From Ascarosepion bandense (Eukaryota > Mollusca > Cephalopoda > Sepiida > Sepiidae): DNA of 64,000 nt. Both the position numbers and the translations under genes were made by a program. The stretch lies in the NCBI GenBank assembly GCA_037127315.1, contig JBBBDQ010001270.1:1153501-1217500 (forward strand), read 5' to 3'. Positions 53,651 to 63,920 of the stretch are shown one piece after another (within the stretch, counting starts at the first letter, position 1; each line of letters begins with the position of its first letter). A model generated the notes under the pieces. It made no database searches. It had not been told where the DNA came from and saw nothing but the letters and a program-made list of their open reading frames with translations.

Positions 53651-53835
53651 GCAGGGTGTGTGGAAAAATGATAAAACAGCTAAATGTATACACGCTGAAT
53701 GTCTAAGTAACGGCGTGATTGGACTGGTTAAAAAATTAATTGGTAAATATGCCTTCCGTTTGGCTTCAGTGTAAAAAGAGAAGTGGCGTGCACACCAGCA
53801 GAAGGCATTAATAGAAAATAACAATCAGAAGATAT

Positions 53836-54261
53836 TGTAATATAACAATCTGGCCCCACCCGAGGAAGGCTGATGCAAGCGAGGGTGTTTCCGGTCGTTG
53901 AAAGGAACGGATGTCGTTTGACCTTATTTCCGGCAGCAGCGGAAATAACTACAGAGGCAAACAGAACAGGTGTCTCTGAGAATTACGTGAGCGTGCGTGG
54001 GCGAGGCAAAACCGGAAGAAAAAGTCCCGGTTCTGGAAGATTATAAAAAGACCTCGGCACACGGATTCGCCAGTAGAGGAGCAACAGAGATCGGCCGGTG
54101 AAGAGAGAGACACAACAGATAAGACTACACTCCCGTCAACCCATTAGAAGCGCGCGCTCTCAATTCTCTGTTCCCTATGCTACACGGTTCATCGTCATTA
54201 ATAAAAATATAACTTTATATTTTTATATATATGCTTGTTTGTTGTTTGTCGATATATAACA
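53836..54261 (+). mobile_element. Solo LTR of an LTR retrotransposon
   Basis: 426 bp beginning TGTAATATAACA and ending ATATATAACA, with ATAT on both sides (53832-53835, 54262-54265). A TATA-like box attataaaaaga lies near 54041 and an aataaa signal near 54199, in the order expected for promoter, start and polyadenylation. The target duplication is weak evidence because it is AT-rich. No internal coding region is adjacent. Confidence 0.7.
54041..54052 (+). promoter_or_regulatory. TATA-like box of the solo LTR
   Basis: attataaaaaga followed by a GC-richer region consistent with R/U5. Confidence 0.5.
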
Positions 54262-54391
54262 ATATTATGGAACTTCTTAGGGTAGACAGATCATCCTACT
54301 GAAGCAGGAAGATTTGACCTTATTGTTATCAATGAGGAGTGTAGTGACAGTCAAATCATTGATTTTGATGTTCGATACTATTTTATTTTAT

Positions 54392-54755
54392 AAAGATTTC
54401 ACCCCAGGACAGGCAGTAGCACCACCGGTGCGCAGAAAGTTACAATGAAAAAAAAAAAAAACAAATAAAAAATAAAAATAAAATAAGGTAAAAATAATGT
54501 CGATGAAAGGATAAGAGAAAGATAGAAATCAATGAGATCGAATATAGTAACTGATGTTGCACTTAAACTTTTGGAGAATCTAGTTATCAGTGAGCAAGTT
54601 TATGGACGGAAGTTCCACAAACGGAAAGTGCGATAGAAGAAACTGTTAAAGTATAAGTGATAACGGTAAAAGGTGGGACCTAGCTGCCAGTCTAGTAGCA
54701 CGAGTAAAGTTATTTGGTCGGGGCACCAGAGAAAGAAATTTATCAGAGCAGAAGC
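54392..54755 (-). mobile_element. LINE family A relative, 3' end
   Basis: Diverged terminus (ttcaccccaggacaggcagt, then caccaccggtgcgcagaaag), with HLYFNSFFYRTFRLWNFRP on the minus strand. More divergent than the other LINE A copies, so perhaps a sister family. Confidence 0.6.
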
Positions 54756-54764
54756 CGTGACAAT

Positions 54765-54782
54765 ATATATATATATATATAT
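54765..54782. repeat. TA microsatellite
   Basis: Nine TA units. Confidence 0.8.
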
Positions 54783-54784
54783 TG

Positions 54785-55020
54785 TCATTCGAAGACAGAT
54801 CTGTTTCTCCGTATCACAGCTCATCAGTACGGTTAGACTCCGATATACACTCTTCAGCAATGAATTGAGTTCTTCCGGTGACTGGCGTCTGTATACACTG
54901 TTTATATACAAAACGTTAAAATTTCCCCTCTCCGATTCCCTGTGACTATGGCTTAATGGGTAGAACCTCTGACTGACACCAATTCGGTCAAGTTTCGATC
55001 TCGGCTAGAACCGAATGGAC
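54785..55020 (+). mobile_element. tRNA-like SINE, family D
   Basis: Leader agacagatctgtttctccgt and gttcttccggtgactggcgt, then A-box-like tggcttaatgggtagaacc and B-box caagtttcgatctcgg. Same order as at 23028-23170. The leader start also occurs near 23935. Confidence 0.55.
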
Positions 55021-55705
55021 GCGTTTAAATTTTTTTAATCCCTTCTAACATTTTCGAAATTTTGTCAGAGAGTTTTGTTTTGATTTGAGTTAGCGGCTAA
55101 AGAAACGTTACGACTGTTTTACAATGGAAACGTATTGATTGCATCACCCACTTTTCTTCGGTGACAAACACGTTAATTTGGAAATTCTTGCAAAAATCAA
55201 ATAATCAGTACTCATTCACAAATAAAAGAAATTATTTTTGAAATTATTATTTTTTAAAAATTTTGATAAAAATATTTTTTTTACCTTTCTCCCTTCCCCC
55301 ATCCACGTAATTCCATGAAATCTTAATAAGTTTTATATTAATGGATAACTTTTGTTTTATTTGTTCAACGCAGGACTCATTGGGGAATATAAATCATCTA
55401 TTTTTTTTTTATTTTAAGTTTGCAATCATTATCCAAAAATCTTCTCCGAAGAGTAAAATAAAAAATGCAATAAAAGTCTGATATAATTTAATTTGATGAG
55501 CTTTTAATTGCTGGAATAAATAATAACTATTAAGAACATAACACTGTGAAGAAAAAAAAATTCGATTAATAATAAAACGATTTTTATTAAACTTTTCAAT
55601 TTTAGATAAGCAATATAATCATCAATTCTTAACTAAAAAGTCTACTCGCAGTTAATTCTTTGAAGATTTTAAAAATATTTTTAAAAATTTATATATTATT
55701 AAATT
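55021..55705. other. AT-rich unassigned stretch
   Basis: No feature supported. Confidence 0.4.
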
Positions 55706-55707
55706 AT

Positions 55708-55710
<3 letters not shown>

Positions 55711-55751
<41 letters not shown>

Positions 55752-55752
55752 T
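55711..55752. repeat. TAA microsatellite
   Basis: About 14 TAA units immediately upstream of LINE D. Confidence 0.9.
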
Positions 55753-56470
55753 TTTGTGATAAACACCAAGAAACAATAGACCACCTAATCTCAGGCTGTT
55801 CTGTGCTTGCCCCAAATGAATATAAAAATCGCCACGATAGAGTTGGGCAATATTTACATTGGGCAATATGCAAACATTATGGAAAAGCTGTAGGCAAACA
55901 CTGGTATGAACATCACCCAGCACCGGTTACAGAAATAGAAGATGTAACCATTCTATGGGATTACACCATCTACACAGACAGAAAAATTGAAGCAAACAGG
56001 CCAGACATTATTGTTAAAAACCAGAAGGAGAAAACTTTCTATTAATTGATATGGCTTGTCCAGCGGATTGTAACATAGCAATCAAGGAATTTGAAAAACT
56101 GTCAAAATATAAAGACCTGGAAATTGAAATAGAAAAAATGTGGAAATTGAAAACAAGAGTTGTGCCAGTGATAGTAGGTGCACTTGGAATGATAAAAAAT
56201 GGAACAAACAACACATTGAAAGAATCCCTGGAAACCCCAGCTTAAGAGATATACAAAAAATTTTCTTATTAAGTACAGCCCACACACTAAGGAAAACTTT
56301 ATCTATGTAATGCTGGAGATGATAGGGAAGATAGAAAAACATGAAATGGAGCCATAACAACACGCCACTACCTGCCTTAGGTCTCCCCGCAGACTTGGTT
56401 GGTAGTGAGACCAAAGCAGAAATCGAAATATGATGAAAAATGACATAATAATAATAGGAACTTTCAGGCA
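55753..56470 (+). pseudogene. LINE family D with restriction-like endonuclease
   Basis: FCDKHQETIDHLISGCSVLA is a zinc-binding Cys/His cluster. KHWYEHHPAPVTEIEDVTIL, then ANRPDIIVKNQKEKTFY and, in the next frame, LIDMACPAD give the RPD...D signature of restriction-like endonucleases of R2/R4-type LINEs. KLSKYKDLEIEIEKMWKLKT and VVPVIVGALGMI complete the domain. A frameshift at about 56040 falls between the catalytic PD and the last D. The 3' UTR ends near 56455 in a short TAA run. The protein nicks target DNA in active relatives. Confidence 0.75.
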
Positions 56471-56690
56471 AATATATATAATAATGTGGATCCAAAATGC
56501 AGGTTCTGTGATAAACACCAAGAAACAATACACCATCTAATCTCAGGATGTTCTGTACTTGGCCTAAATGAATATAAAAACCGTCGCAATAGAGTGGGGC
56601 AATATTTATGCTAGATAATGTGCAAACACTATGGAGAATAGGTCAACAGACACTGGTATGAACGTCACCCACCACCAGTTACAGAATTCT
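56471..56690 (+). pseudogene. LINE family D, second fragment
   Basis: VDPKCRFCDKHQETIHHLIS restarts the same domain with the full Cys cluster, then frame breaks (stops at about 56612 and 56640), to YERHPPPVTE, where it joins LINE B. Confidence 0.7.
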
Positions 56691-58063
56691 ATTTTTATAA
56701 AGCTGCTTATAGCCATAGAAGTATTTGGCAAGGAGAAAATTACGGAAACAATAAATGAAATTTATAATAGTGGTGTAATACCAGACGACCTAAGCAAGTC
56801 GATTTTCATAGCACTGCCTAAGAAGCCAGGTGAAAACGAGTGTGAACTCCACCGAAATATCAGCTTAATGAGTCATATCACAAAACTGATCGTCCGAATT
56901 CTGATGAATAAAGCGAGAAGCAGAATCAGGCCAGAGATAGGACAAGAACAGTGCGGGTTCGTCAAAGATACCGGAACAAGGAACGCCATATATATGATGA
57001 GGATGTTCTCCGTAATGAAGAAGGATTTGTACCTACGTTTTATCGATTATGCAAAGGCATTCGACAAAATACGCCACAAAGAATTGATGGAGATGCTCAG
57101 CAGCCTCGACATATTTGGGAAAGACATAAGAGTAATTAAAAATTTCTACTGGCAGCAAACTGCCTGCATACAAACAGGTAAAGAAGCCAGCAGATATACA
57201 AAGATAGAAAGAGACGTAAGACAAGGATGTGTCTTTTCACCGGATCTATTCAACTTGTACAGCAAAACTATTCTGAGAACCCTAGATATTATGCCATTAT
57301 TTGTCATCGAAGGCCACAATTTAAATAACATATGGTACGCAGACGATACGGCACTGATTACAGATACGGAAAGGAATCTACAAGATCTCCTACAAAAGGT
57401 AGCTGAAGAGAGTGACAAGAAAGGACTACAAACTGCAAGAAAAGTGCAGCCCAAAATGCCAAATACAGGTGGGGGATACTAAAATCAAGCAGGTACAAAA
57501 ATTTAAATACCTGGGAAGTTTTCTAACAGCAGACGGAAAGTGTGACAGAGAGATCCGAAGGCGAATTGGCATGGCGAAAAAAGCATTTCAGAAGTTGAGG
57601 AAACAAAGAAGAGAGTACTGGACTGCTCTGTGATGTCAGTTCTTCAATATGGCAGTGAAAGCTGAACAATATCATCGAAGATGAAGGAAAAACTTGAAGT
57701 AACTGAAATGTGAATGCTGCGAATATCATGGAGCGAGCATGTGAGCAATGATGAGGTCTTGAAAAGGATGGAAACAAAAAGGAAATTAATACTGAGAATC
57801 AAGAAGAGACAACTAAACTTCCTGGGATATGCAATGAGGAAGGAGGACTTGGAGAACCTGATACTAATAGGCCAGATAGAGGGAAAAAGAGACAGGGGAA
57901 GGCAGCGGATAACATATTTGAAGGACCTGATCAGGTGGATGACGAGATGAGTGTTGTGTGGTGTAACAGGAGAAAGCGTGCTAAGAGCCACCAGGGATAG
58001 GGAGATGTGGAAAACCATGATTGTCTACGTCCTGAAAGGACAGCGCATATAGAAGAAGAATAT
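56690..58063 (+). pseudogene. LINE family B, longest copy, with reverse transcriptase domain
   Basis: Frame open to 57482. Reverse transcriptase blocks in order: IFIALPKKPGENECELHRNI, KLIVRILMNKARSRIRPEIG, EQCGFVKDTGTRNAIYMMRM, LRFIDYAKAFDKIRHKELME (A motif, catalytic Asp), RDVRQGCVFSPDLFNLYSK (B motif) and NNIWYADDTALIT (C motif, YADD). After a deletion near 57430 the tail follows in pieces (57412-57633, 57714-57950): KFKYLGSFLTADGKCDREIR, SWSEHVSNDEVLKRMETKRK and LIRWMT. It ends cctgaaaggacagcgcatat and GAA units. The N-terminal endonuclease is missing. The first residues of the open frame (from 56631) belong to LINE D. Confidence 0.88.
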
Positions 58064-58595
58064 ATATGCCAACTGTTTTATAAGAAATTATTATGTGGAT
58101 ATAAAGTGGGGGATCAAATCTATATTGTAATCAATATATAAACTGATCCCTCATTTTGTGGCCACGATAGTGTCTATACATTTATATTCTAGATTTATGG
58201 GCTTCAACTAGTGGATGACAGAATGAGGGTTGCATGGTGTAACAGAAGAAAGCGTGCTAAGAGCCACCAGGTACAGGGAGACGTGGAAAACCATGATTGC
58301 CTACGTCCTGAAAGGACAAGGCACATAGAAGAATAATATATATGCCAACTGTTTATAAGAAAATATTATGTGGATATATAGTGGGGGATCAAATCTATAA
58401 TTTAATTAGTATATAAACTGATCCCTCATTTTGTGGCCATGATAGTTTCTATACATTTATATTCTAGATTTATGGGCTTCAGCTAGTGGATGACAGAATG
58501 AGGGTTGCATGGTGTAACAGGAGAAAGCGTGCTAAGAGCCACCAGGGATAGGGAGATGTGGTAAGTCATGATCGTCCACGTCCTGAAAGGGCAGG
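57936..58595 (+). repeat. 275-bp tandem array of LINE B tail plus HP repeat
   Basis: Units begin at tggatgac (57936, 58212, 58487). Each has the LINE B 3' tail and GAA units, then tatatgccaactg, the HP palindrome (gtgggggatcaaatctata and aaactgatccctcatt) and ttctagatttatgggcttca. The third unit is cut after cctgaaagggcag. Confidence 0.88.
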
Positions 58596-58850
58596 TTTTT
58601 CTCTATCGGGTCTCAACTTTTTTGAAAATCGCATACTAAAATTTTATATTTTTTCGTAAATTAAGGCTTTTTAGACCAAATACTATAGTTTCACTTAATT
58701 AACTTAAGTGATTTTGAATCAAAATGTTAATGATTGTTTACCATATTTTACAAATATATACAACTCTATTTAGATTTGCAAAGAACATATACTATTTTAA
58801 CTATTTATTTTTACGATTTCACATGATAAAATGTTTTAAAAATTTGTAAA
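58596..58850. other. AT-rich unassigned stretch
   Basis: No feature supported. Confidence 0.4.
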
Positions 58851-58851
58851 A

Positions 58852-59190
58852 TTAACTTAAATTGCAAGAAAAAGGCATACACAAAACAAATCTAAACTGT
58901 GAGCCATGTTTAACGGTACTTAGGATTCTTGTTATGCTCGCTACTAGGCTCCAAATAAAATCTCCCGACATAACTGGGTTCCACTTTCCTTTGCAACTAG
59001 TTCTTGGTTCTGATCTTGAAGCTTCCATTTCTAAAGATTCATCATGCTTAGATGAAGATACGCCTTCTGGTTCTGACCGTTCGGAATCGGAAAATTCCAA
59101 TAAATCTTCAGCCTTTGGTTTTAGTGTAACAGGAATTTCTTCAGAATGTGGCACAGGACGGATCGCTGATCATAAATCTAGAATATAAAT
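58852..59190 (-). pseudogene. Uncharacterised repeat-family protein, probable second exon
   Basis: On the minus strand the frame reads SAIRPVPHSEEIPVTLKPKA, then an acidic, Ser-rich stretch DLLEFSDSERSEPEG and a decayed end. It follows tttatattctag, which could be a splice acceptor, but a stop lies just after it. I recall that SAIRPVPH-type segments occur downstream of a FCYVCG...PMVWREP exon in a widespread invertebrate family of unknown function, probably mobile. No function is assigned. Confidence 0.5.
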
Positions 59191-59410
59191 GTATAGACAC
59201 TATCGTGGCCACAAAATGAGGGATCAGTTTATATATTGATTACAATATAGATTTGATCCCCCACTTTATATCCACATAATAATTTCTCATAAAACATTTG
59301 GCATATATATTCTTCTTCTATATGTGCTGTCCTTTCAGGACGTAGGCGATCATGGCTTTCTACGTCTTCCTATCCCTGGTGGCTCTTAGCACACTTTCTC
59401 CTATTCCACA
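59154..59410 (-). repeat. Inverted copy of the LINE B tail plus HP unit
   Basis: Minus strand: LINE B tail (gagccaccagggatagga, then ctacgtcctgaaaggacagc), GAA units, atatgccaaatgttttatga, the HP palindrome and ttctagatttatg. Matches 57960-58197 in opposite orientation. It lies between the two probable exons. Confidence 0.85.
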
Positions 59411-59554
59411 GATTTTTTAGTTTTTTTTTGTTTTTGTGATACCTGAAATAAAAATAACACCTCAATACCATTTTACTTTATTTAGAAGGCTAATGAGTAC
59501 TAAAACTAAGAGTAAAACTAAACTTTAATTAAAAATATGAAATTAATATATATT

Positions 59555-59855
59555 TACCTTGTGCTTTAGTAAGAGAGAAATAGCAATCTTCAGTCTGATT
59601 TTGAGGTTCTCTCCAAACCATTGGAACACCGAATTTAAGGCCTTTTCCAGAACAATTTGCCCATTTAGATAGAGCAAGGAAACAAAATGAACAGCATATA
59701 TATGGTGTCCATTTCTTGTCTTGATTTCGCACTTCAATTTCAAAATATAGTTTATAAAGCTTTTTGACGTAATTTGAATTGTAAGCCTTTGTTGTTACAT
59801 ATCCACAAACATAACAAAAATTATCTGGATTGTTATTACAAGTTCCTCTAGGCAT
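59555..59855 (-). pseudogene. Uncharacterised repeat-family protein, probable first exon
   Basis: Starts with ATG at 59853-59855: MPRGTCNNNPDNFCYVCGYV. Then KLYKLYFEIEVRNQDKKWTP, YICCSFCFLALSKWANC and FGVPMVWREPQNQTEDCYFS, then LTKAQG ending at caaggtaaatat, a good splice donor. Two Cys-x2-Cys pairs suggest zinc binding; the last Cys of the usual CYFC is Ser here. The frame is intact, so it may be recent. What follows in the open frame is intron. Confidence 0.6.
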
Positions 59856-59879
59856 TTTAATTTATTTAAGTATTATATC

Positions 59880-60011
59880 TACCTGAAAATAATATATATA
59901 TATTAAGTAATTTTGAAACTTAAGTGTAAATAATGTAAAAATTTAAATCATGATTTACGAATAAATGAAACCTGATAGGCACAAATGCGTGTCATTTTCG
60001 TAATCTCACGT
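59880..60011. other. Unassigned short stretch
   Basis: AT-rich, no feature supported. Confidence 0.3.
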
Positions 60012-60315
60012 CTACTGAACAGGTGTAGAGGCTCATCTCTTATTCCCTGTTTAGGATATGGTTTCCGGCTTTCTCTTTTCCAATCTTTTCACTTTTCTTT
60101 TTTGTTTATTTTTTTCAATTGGAGTAGATAAACTGAACTATCGCCCGGTTCACACTCCACTCACGTCTACTGAACAGGTGTAGAGGCTTATCCCTTGTTC
60201 CCTGTTTAGGACGTGGTTTCCGGTTTTCTCTTTTCCAATCTATTCACTCTTCCGTAACCCACTGCACACCAGTGGCCTTACCGCCTTGCTTGGGGTGATA
60301 TGATGAAAAAAAAAA
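60012..60315 (+). mobile_element. LINE family A 3' UTR with 154-bp duplicated unit
   Basis: Two units from gaacaggtgtagaggct (60018 and 60172), each with ggtttccggctttctctttt and cccggttcacactccac. It ends cactgcacaccagtggcctt, then gcttggggtgatatgat and an A-run. Confidence 0.75.
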
Positions 60316-60397
60316 TCTACGCAAAAAAATTACCCTAGAAACGATCCTTCTCTACTCAGTAATTTTTGGTTGTTGGACGGTGAGAACCGTTGAAAAT

Positions 60398-60780
60398 ACA
60401 GAAGAAGAAGAAGAAGAAGAAGAAGAAGAAGAAGAAGAAGAAGAAGAAAAGAGCGATAGAAAGAGGAAGTGAAGAAATAGGAAGAAGGGGAGAATGAAGA
60501 AAAGAATGAGGAGGAGGAGGAGGAGCAAGTGAAGAAGCAGGAAGAGAAGAAGGAACAGAAATAAGTTGATGATGGATGAAGAGGAAGAGAAAAAGAGAAA
60601 AAGAAGAAAAGGATGAGGAGGAAAAGAAGAAGGAGAGCGAAGAGAAGAAAGAGAAGAAAAAGAAGAAGAAAGGAAAAGAAAAGGAAGAGAAGAAGTAGAA
60701 GAAGAAAAAGAAGAAGAAAGAGAAAGAGGAAGAGAATAATGAGCAAAATAAGAATGAAGAGGAAGAGAAGAAGAAAGTTT
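60398..60780. repeat. GAA/GGA purine tract
   Basis: (GAA)n at 60398-60450, then mixed gaagga/aagagg repeats. Confidence 0.88.
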
Positions 60781-60865
60781 ATTTGCTTATCAATCTTTTG
60801 AAGTTATTTAAAGCCAGTAAATAATTTCTTTTTGAGATAATAATGATTTACTAATGCAAGTCTTA

Positions 60866-61020
60866 CTAATTAACCAATAGCGAGGGGTAGAAAAGGTGGA
60901 TTCACAATTTTCAATGCTATTTGCGTGGAAGAGCATATAACGAACGACTGGAATTGGAACCAGGCTCTAGGATTACAGACTCCGAGCCGTTATCCATCAA
61001 CCTAACCCCCAGATCCAAGC
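60866..61020 (-). mobile_element. tRNA-derived SINE, diverged relative of the hairpin SINE
   Basis: Body like aaccaatagcgaggggtaga, then gctatttgcgtggaagagca, B-box complement ggaattggaaccaggctct and the A-box area ccgttatccatcaacc. About 30 percent diverged, 3' half missing. Confidence 0.55.
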
Positions 61021-61069
61021 CTAGATCACTTAGTATTCCCAAGTGGTTACTCGTACCAGGATGAACGTT

Positions 61070-61470
61070 GAAAAAGAAGAAGAAGAAGAAGAAGAAACAG
61101 GAAAAAAGAAGAAAAATAAAGAAGAAGAGGAGAATAAGAAAAATGAGAAAAAGGAGAAAAAAGGATGAGGTGAAAAAGAAGAAGAAGGAGAAAGACAAAA
61201 AAATGAAAGTAGACGAAGAAGAGTTAGAAGAATGAGAAAGAGAACAAGAACAAGAAAAGAAAGAGGAGGAGCAGAAAAAGTAGAAGAAAAGGAAGAGGTG
61301 GAGTAGAAGAAGGAGAGAAAAATGGAGGAGGAGGGGGTAGAAGAAGAAGAAGAAAAATGAATGATGGAGAAGTAGAAGGAGGAGAAAAGAAGAAAGAAGA
61401 AATAGAAGGAGAAAAAACGAAGGAAGGAGAAGTAGAAGAAAAAAGTAGGTGGAGTAGAACAAGGGGACCA
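61070..61470. repeat. GAA/GGA purine tract leading into the satellite
   Basis: Irregular gaa, gga and gaaaaa units. The minus-strand Phe/Leu/Ser frame over it is an artefact. Confidence 0.85.
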
Positions 61471-63335
61471 AAAAAATGGGGACGGGTAGAAGAAAAAAGA
61501 AGTAGGAGGAGTAGAATAAAAAGAAGGAAGAAGGAGGAGTAGAATAAGAAGAAGAAGGAAAGAGGAGGAGAGGCTAAAGGAGGAGTAAGAGTAGAAAAAG
61601 AAAGAGGACGAGGACGAGTAGAAGGAGAATAAAATGAAGAAAAATTAGTAGAAGGAGAATAAAATGAGGAGGAAGAGTAGAAGAAAAAAGAAGTAGGAGG
61701 AGTAGAATAAAAAGAAGGAAGAAGGAGCAGTAGAATAAGAAGAAGAAGGAAGGAGGAGGAGAGGCTAAAGGAGGTGTAAGAGTAGAAAAAGAAAGAGGAC
61801 GAGGACGAGTAGAAGGAGAATAAAATGAAGAAAAATTAGTAGAAGGAGAATAAAATGAGGAGGGAGAGTAGAAGAAAAAAGAAGTAGGAGGAGTAGAATA
61901 AGAAGAAGGAAGAAGGAGGAGTAGAATAAGAAGAAGAAGGAAGGAGGAGGAGAGGCTAAAGGAGGAGTAAGAGTAGAAAAAGAAAGAGGACGAGTAGAAG
62001 GAGAATAAAATGAAGAAAAATTAGTAGAAGGAGAATAAAATGAGGAGGGAGAGTAGAAGAAAAAAGAAGTAGGAGGAGTAGAATAAGAAGAAGGAAGAAG
62101 GAGGAGTACAATAAGAAGAAGAAGGAAGGAGGAGGAGAGGCTAAAGGAGGTGTAAGAGTAGAAAAAGAAAGAGGACGAGTAGAAGGAGAATAAAATGAAG
62201 AAAATTGAGTAGAAGGAGAATAAAATGAGGAGGGAGAGTAGAAGAAAAAAGAAGTAGGAGGAGTAGAATAAGAAGAAGGAAGAAGGAGGAGTAGAATAAG
62301 AAGAAGAAGGAAGGAGGAGGAGAGGCTAAAGGAGGTGTAAGAGTAGAAAAAGAAAGAGGACGAGTAGAAGGAGAATAAAATGAAGAAAAATTAGTAGAAG
62401 GAGAATAAAATGAGGAGGGAGAGTAGAAGAAAAAGAAGTAGGAGGAGTAGAATAAGAAGAAGGAAGAAGGAGCAGTAGAATAAGAAGAAGAAGGAAGGAG
62501 GAGGAGAGGCTAAAGGAGGTGTAAGAGTAGAAAAAGAAAGAGGACGAGTAGAAGGAGAATAAAATGAAGAAAAATTAGTAGAAGGAGAATAAAATGAGGA
62601 GGGAGAGTAGAAGAAAAAAGAAGTAGGAGGAGTGGAATAAGAAGAAGGAAGAAGGAGGAGTACAATAAGAAGAAGAAGGAAGGAGGAGGAGAGGCTAAAG
62701 GAGGAGTAAGAGTAGAAAAAGAAAGAGGACGAGTAGAAGGAGAATAAAATGAAGAAAAATGAGTAGAAGGAGGATAAAATGAGGAGGGAGAGTAGAAGAA
62801 AAAAGAAGTAGGAGGAGTAGAATAAGAAGAAGGAAGAAGGAGGAGTAGAATAAGAAGAAGAAGGAAGGAGGAGGAGAGGCTAAAGGAGGAGTAAGAGTAG
62901 AAAAAGAAAGAGGACGAGTAGAAGGAGAATAAAATGAAGAAAAATTAGTAGAAGGAGAATAAAATGAGGAGGGAGAGTAGAAGAAAAAAAGAAGTAGGAG
63001 GAGTAGAATAAGAAGAAGGAAGAAGGAGGAGTAGAATAATAAGAAGAAGGAAGGAGGAGGAGAGGCTAAAGGAGGAGTAAGAGTAGAAAAAGAAAGAGGA
63101 CGAGTAGAAGGAGAATAAAATGAAGAAAAATTAGTAGAAGGAGAATAAAATGAGGAGGGAGAGTAGAAGAAAAAAAGAAGTAGGAGGAGTAGAATAAGAA
63201 GAAGGAAGAAGGAGGAGTACAATAAGAAGAAGAAGGAAGGAGGAGGAGAGGCTAAAGGAGGAGTAAGAGTAGAAAAAGAAAAACAAGTAGAAGAGTAGAA
63301 ACGAAAAAGGAGGAGTGGGAAAAACCAAGAAGGAG
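61471..63335. repeat. 185-bp purine-only satellite, about 9-10 copies
   Basis: Registered on gaggctaaagg at 61569, 61761, 61952, 62137, 62322, 62506, 62691, 62876, 63062 and 63248. The first two intervals are 191-192 bp because gacgag is doubled; later ones are 184-186 bp. Variants (gtagaat/gtacaat, ggaggag/ggaggtg, gcagtag) are shared between non-adjacent units. Pyrimidines are rare on the plus strand. Confidence 0.95.
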
Positions 63336-63394
63336 GATGAGAAAAAAGGGGGGGGGGAGAAAAAGAAAAAGAATTGCGAAAACGTCCGTAAATG

Positions 63395-63920
63395 CTGACA
63401 TTATTATTCTAAGTGCGACACTAACCCTTGATTTTAGTACTTTTAGTAACATCTATCAAATTATAGCATCGATCGCGACTTACCGGAGGATGAAGTTGAA
63501 GAATGAAAGAAGGCAGAACAATTCAAGGAAAGAAAAAAAAAATGTCACAAACGTTAACAAAAGAATAAAAATTATGACGACGATAGGAAGGAAAAGGATG
63601 AGGGTGTAAAAGAGACGAAGACAAGCGGATGCAAATGGTGGGTGGAGACAAAAGAAAGGGGGAAAGAAAAGGTGAAACGGAGAGAGAGGAGGGTAATAGA
63701 AAACGGTTCGATGAGTCTTGCGATTCGCCGACCAACAGCGGCAATTAATATCATGGCTACCCTAACCAAACCCAGAAAAGAGGATTGGTTGGATAGGGGA
63801 TAACAACAAAAGTTTTCTGACCCACTTAATCATCGACATTTCCGTGGCAGAAGTGGTTAAGATGACGTTCATGAAAGTCATGTTAGTTCAAATTCTTTCG
63901 AAAGCAAATGATTTGTGAAA
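63395..63920 (+). repeat. Repeat G, uninterrupted copy
   Basis: acactaacccttgattttag, then gcatcgatcgcgactt and ggatgcaaatggtgggtgga, to gacgttcatgaaagtcatgt. It shows the order that three insertions break up at 50305-51640. No ORF. Confidence 0.85.

Noticed and set aside
58862..59188. Plus-strand 108-codon ORF
   Set aside because: Shadow of the minus-strand exon, whose residues match a family pattern that I recall.
62695..63222. 175-codon Ser/Leu/Phe ORF with long internal repeats
   Set aside because: Antisense of the 185-bp satellite.
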